Below, piece after piece: positions 13,619-15,655 of a stretch of DNA of 15,655 bases. The stretch spans positions 1 through 15,655 of the forward strand of contig PWND01000320.1 of NCBI GenBank assembly GCA_003557965.1, given 5' to 3'. Source of the stretch: Bacteroidales bacterium (lineage in GTDB: Bacteria; Bacteroidota; Bacteroidia; Bacteroidales; UBA7960). The stretch's first letter is position 1. Each line of letters opens with the position of its first letter. The notes under the pieces were generated by a model. The model was not told the origin of the DNA. It did no database searches and saw only the letters and a program-made list of their open reading frames with translations. Position numbers and translations under genes: made by a program.

Positions 13619-14512
13619 ATGGGCTATCATAAACCTGTATTGCTTAAAGAATGTATTGAAGGCCTGCGGATAGAGCCTGAAGGGGTTTATGTTGATGCTA
13701 CTTTTGGTGGCGGCGGCCACTCTCTTGAAATACTGAAAAAGCTGGAATGTGGCAGGCTATATTGCTTTGACCAGGACTCTGATGCTCAGCAAAATGTCCC
13801 GAAGTCGGAAAATTTGTTTTTTATAAATGAAAACTTCAGGTTTATGAAAAACTTTTTAAGGCTTTATGATGCTGTTCCTGTTGATGGAATAATTGCTGAT
13901 TTGGGAGTGTCTTCATACCAGATTGACAATCCTGAAAAAGGTTTTTCAACACGGTTTGATGGGCCTCTTGATATGAGAATGTGCAAAACTAATAAGCAAA
14001 CCGCAAAAAAAATTATCAATAACTGGAGTGAAGAGCAGCTAAAAGAGATATTCTTTTTATACGGCGAAATAAGAAATGCGGCAAAAATTTCTTCGGAAAT
14101 TGTTAATGCCAGGAAAACTATGAGCATTGAAACTACAAGCCAATTGGTAAATCTTTTGCAAAAATTTGCCAGGAAAGGGAAGGAAAACAAATTCTTTGCC
14201 CAGATATTCCAGGCGTTAAGAATAGAGGTAAATAATGAACTGGCAAATCTCAGGGAATTGCTAAAGCAAAGCCTTGATGTTTTAAAGCCGGGAGGAAGAT
14301 TAGCTGTAATAAGCTACCATAGCCTTGAAGACAGATTAGTGAAAAACTTCATGAAATCCGGGAACTTTGAAGGTAAGATTGAAAAGGATTTTTATGGAAA
14401 TAATTTATCTCCAATTTTCCAGGTTGGGAAAATGATAACTCCCGGAGATGATGAAGTTGAACTAAATAAAAGAGCCAGAAGCGCGAAACTTAGAATTGCT
14501 GAAAAAAAGTAA
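13619..14512 (+). CDS. rsmH: 16S rRNA (cytosine1402-N4)-methyltransferase
   Basis: RsmH (MraW) methylates C1402 in the decoding site of the small ribosomal subunit. From ATG 13619 (one base after the mraZ stop) it has 297 residues: MGYHKPVLLKECIEGL, the SAM-binding YVDATFGGGGHSLEIL, DGIIADLGVSSYQID and KGFSTRFDGPLDMRM, FAQIFQALRIEVNNELANL, LKPGGRLAVISYHSLEDRLVK, and the C-terminal NKRARSAKLRIAE. All family motifs are present and the frame is uninterrupted. In-frame starts at ATG 13607 and further upstream would overlap mraZ. It is the second gene of the dcw cluster and its stop (14510-14512) is five bases before the ftsL start. Confidence 0.96.
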   Translation: MGYHKPVLLKECIEGLRIEPEGVYVDATFGGGGHSLEILKKLECGRLYCFDQDSDAQQNVPKSENLFFINENFRFMKNFLRLYDAVPVDGIIADLGVSSYQIDNPEKGFSTRFDGPLDMRMCKTNKQTAKKIINNWSEEQLKEIFFLYGEIRNAAKISSEIVNARKTMSIETTSQLVNLLQKFARKGKENKFFAQIFQALRIEVNNELANLRELLKQSLDVLKPGGRLAVISYHSLEDRLVKNFMKSGNFEGKIEKDFYGNNLSPIFQVGKMITPGDDEVELNKRARSAKLRIAEKK

Positions 14513-14516
14513 TGCT

Positions 14517-14879
14517 ATGCAAGAAAATACATTTAAAAAAGAAGAAAACAAGAAAGAAAAGAAATCCGGTAAAAGAAGAATGCTATTCGGATTACTTGAT
14601 GGGTCTTTTCTGGAGAGCAATAATGTTCTGTCATTAATGCCATTTTTGTTTTTTTTGACTTTTATGGCAATGATAATAATTTTCAACACATATTATGCAG
14701 AAAAGAAAGCAAGGAAAATTTAAACACTACGAACTGAAAACTTAGAATTGCATTTAAAATATATAACAATAAAGTCGGAACTGATGTATATAAGCAACCA
14801 GTCAGTAGTTGCATCTAAACTTGAAGAACAAGGGTTTGTTGAGTCAGTTAATCCGCCAATTATTATTAGAAGTCATTAA
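14517..14879 (+). pseudogene. ftsL: ftsL-like division gene, interrupted by an in-frame TAA at codon 69
   Basis: By position and layout this is the Bacteroidetes FtsL-like protein, a bitopic divisome member that links FtsB-like partners with FtsW/FtsI. From ATG 14517 it has a basic cytoplasmic tail (residues 1-24), a short segment FGLLDGSFLESNN, and one membrane helix (38-58, LSLMPFLFFLTFMAMIIIFNT). It then enters the periplasmic coiled coil YYAEKKARKI and stops at TAA 14721-14723. The same frame continues TLRTENLELHLKYITIKSEL, then MYISNQSVVASKLEEQGFVE, and PPIIIRSH to TAA 14877-14879, for 120 codons in total, the normal size. KSELMYIS/Q and PP near the end are typical of the family. A product ending at 14721 would lose the coiled coil. 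ftsL is usually essential, so readthrough, repair elsewhere or a sequence error should be considered. Confidence 0.8.
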
Positions 14880-14938
14880 TGAGGTTTGATTTTTTAAAAA
14901 TTTAATTATTTGATAAGAACTTTACTCGCATAGAAAAA

Positions 14939-15655
14939 ATGGAAAGTACAAAAAAAGACATATTGTGGAGAATTTATCTCTTGTATTTTCTGACTGCTTT
15001 GTTTGGATTATTCATTTTTTTCAAAGTATTGTATATACAGGTTATCGAAGGTGATAAGTGGCGCAGTGTTGCCAGAACTACTACTATGCGTTACTTTGAT
15101 ATTGATGCAATTCGTGGAGATATATGCGCTGATGATGGCAGGTTACTTGCTACAAGTATCCCTGTATATGAAATAAGAATGGACCTTTCGCCTGCTGTGA
15201 TTAGTGATGAATTGTTTTACAACAAAATAGATTCACTTGCTATTAAGTTGTCAATGCTATTTAATGACAGAAGCCGGGAGGATTATAAAAGCTCAATAAT
15301 CGAGGCCAGGAGAAGAGGTGAGCGCTACTTCCTCGTAAAAAGAAATGTTTCTTATCACGAAATGAATGCATTGCGTGAATTCCCGATTTTTAACCTTGGA
15401 CGTTTTCGCGGAGGCTTGATAATTGTCGAAAATAAACGAAGAGAAATGCCTTTTAAAAACCTTGCTTCTCGTACAATCGGTTACGAAAGAGGAGGAGTGT
15501 TTGTTGGGCTCGAAGGTGCTTATAGGGAAAAGCTTCAGGGTGTTCATGGGAAAAGGTTGATGCAAAGAACCAGTGGAGGTTTGTGGATGCCGGTTAGTTC
15601 TCAAAATGAAATAGAACCTATTAATGGCAAGGATGTTATTACAACAATTAATATC
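14939..15655 (+). CDS. ftsI: Septal peptidoglycan transpeptidase FtsI (PBP3), N-terminal part (3' end outside window)
   Basis: The frame from ATG 14939 is open to the window end (239 codons). Residues 12-34 are a membrane helix (IYLLYFLTALFGLFIFFKVLYIQ), followed by VIEGDKWRSVA and the class B PBP pedestal motif IRGDICADDGRLLATSIPVYEIRMD. Near the end, TIGYERGGVFVGLEGAYREKLQGVHGKRLMQRT and KDVITTINI match the dimerisation domain of FtsI/PBP2-type enzymes. The transpeptidase domain with SxxK lies beyond the window. It should crosslink septal peptidoglycan during division. It follows the ftsL-like gene by 59 bases, in the standard dcw order mraZ-rsmH-ftsL-ftsI. No stop codon interrupts this part. 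Confidence 0.93.
   Translation, partial: MESTKKDILWRIYLLYFLTALFGLFIFFKVLYIQVIEGDKWRSVARTTTMRYFDIDAIRGDICADDGRLLATSIPVYEIRMDLSPAVISDELFYNKIDSLAIKLSMLFNDRSREDYKSSIIEARRRGERYFLVKRNVSYHEMNALREFPIFNLGRFRGGLIIVENKRREMPFKNLASRTIGYERGGVFVGLEGAYREKLQGVHGKRLMQRTSGGLWMPVSSQNEIEPINGKDVITTINI

Noticed and set aside
13408..14723. General reassignment of TAA and TAG to an amino acid
   Set aside because: Nearly all complete genes in the window end in TAA at the expected family length, and the sequence beyond those stops is non-coding. TAA cannot be a sense codon here; TAG reassignment alone would leave the ftsL lesion unexplained.

Overview
The window looks like a chromosomal housekeeping segment from a low-GC member of the Bacteroidetes (Bacteroidota). 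The markers are a GldB-type lipoprotein next to nadE, an HU/SPOR membrane protein, a paired acyltransferase locus resembling the glycine-lipid genes glsA/glsB, a PorT-like outer-membrane barrel, a GH3-family protein, and -7 boxes of the form TAnnTTTG. Starts rarely show a Shine-Dalgarno sequence, as is normal for this phylum. I see no phage, transposase, CRISPR array, tRNA or rRNA.

Layout. Bases 1-4429 (+ strand) hold the 3' end of a GH3-family gene, a secreted propeller-like protein of unknown role, a deoxynucleoside kinase closed by a perfect hairpin, kdsB (lipopolysaccharide KDO activation), and an HU-domain/transmembrane/SPOR protein. Bases 4452-6123 (+) hold trmB, a cysteine-less alkyltransferase-like DNA repair protein, and a NifU-type Fe-S scaffold. 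Bases 6141-9240 (- strand) hold a flavin reductase-like protein, glutamine-dependent NAD synthase, and an outer-membrane barrel. gldB (+) then converges on, and overlaps, a three-gene minus-strand operon (glsA-like, glsB-like, engB). The last 2.6 kb (+) is the start of the division and cell wall (dcw) cluster: mraZ, rsmH, ftsL, and the 5' part of ftsI.

The most unusual observations are these. (1) Both small dcw genes, mraZ and ftsL, are split by a single in-frame stop codon (TAG at 13408, TAA at 14721), while the reading frame and recognisable homology continue to the expected end. The intervening rsmH and following ftsI are intact. (2) A roughly 75-nt element occurs twice, in the leaders of the alkyltransferase-like gene (+ strand) and nadE (- strand). 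It has a conserved 9-bp outer stem and overlaps a matching 24-codon micro-ORF. (3) Three tandem 10-bp repeats (GTGGTAAAAA type) just upstream of mraZ are a good candidate for the MraZ autoregulatory operator, which makes a truncated MraZ more interesting. (4) The glycine-lipid acyltransferase pair is joined in one operon to the ribosome-assembly GTPase engB.
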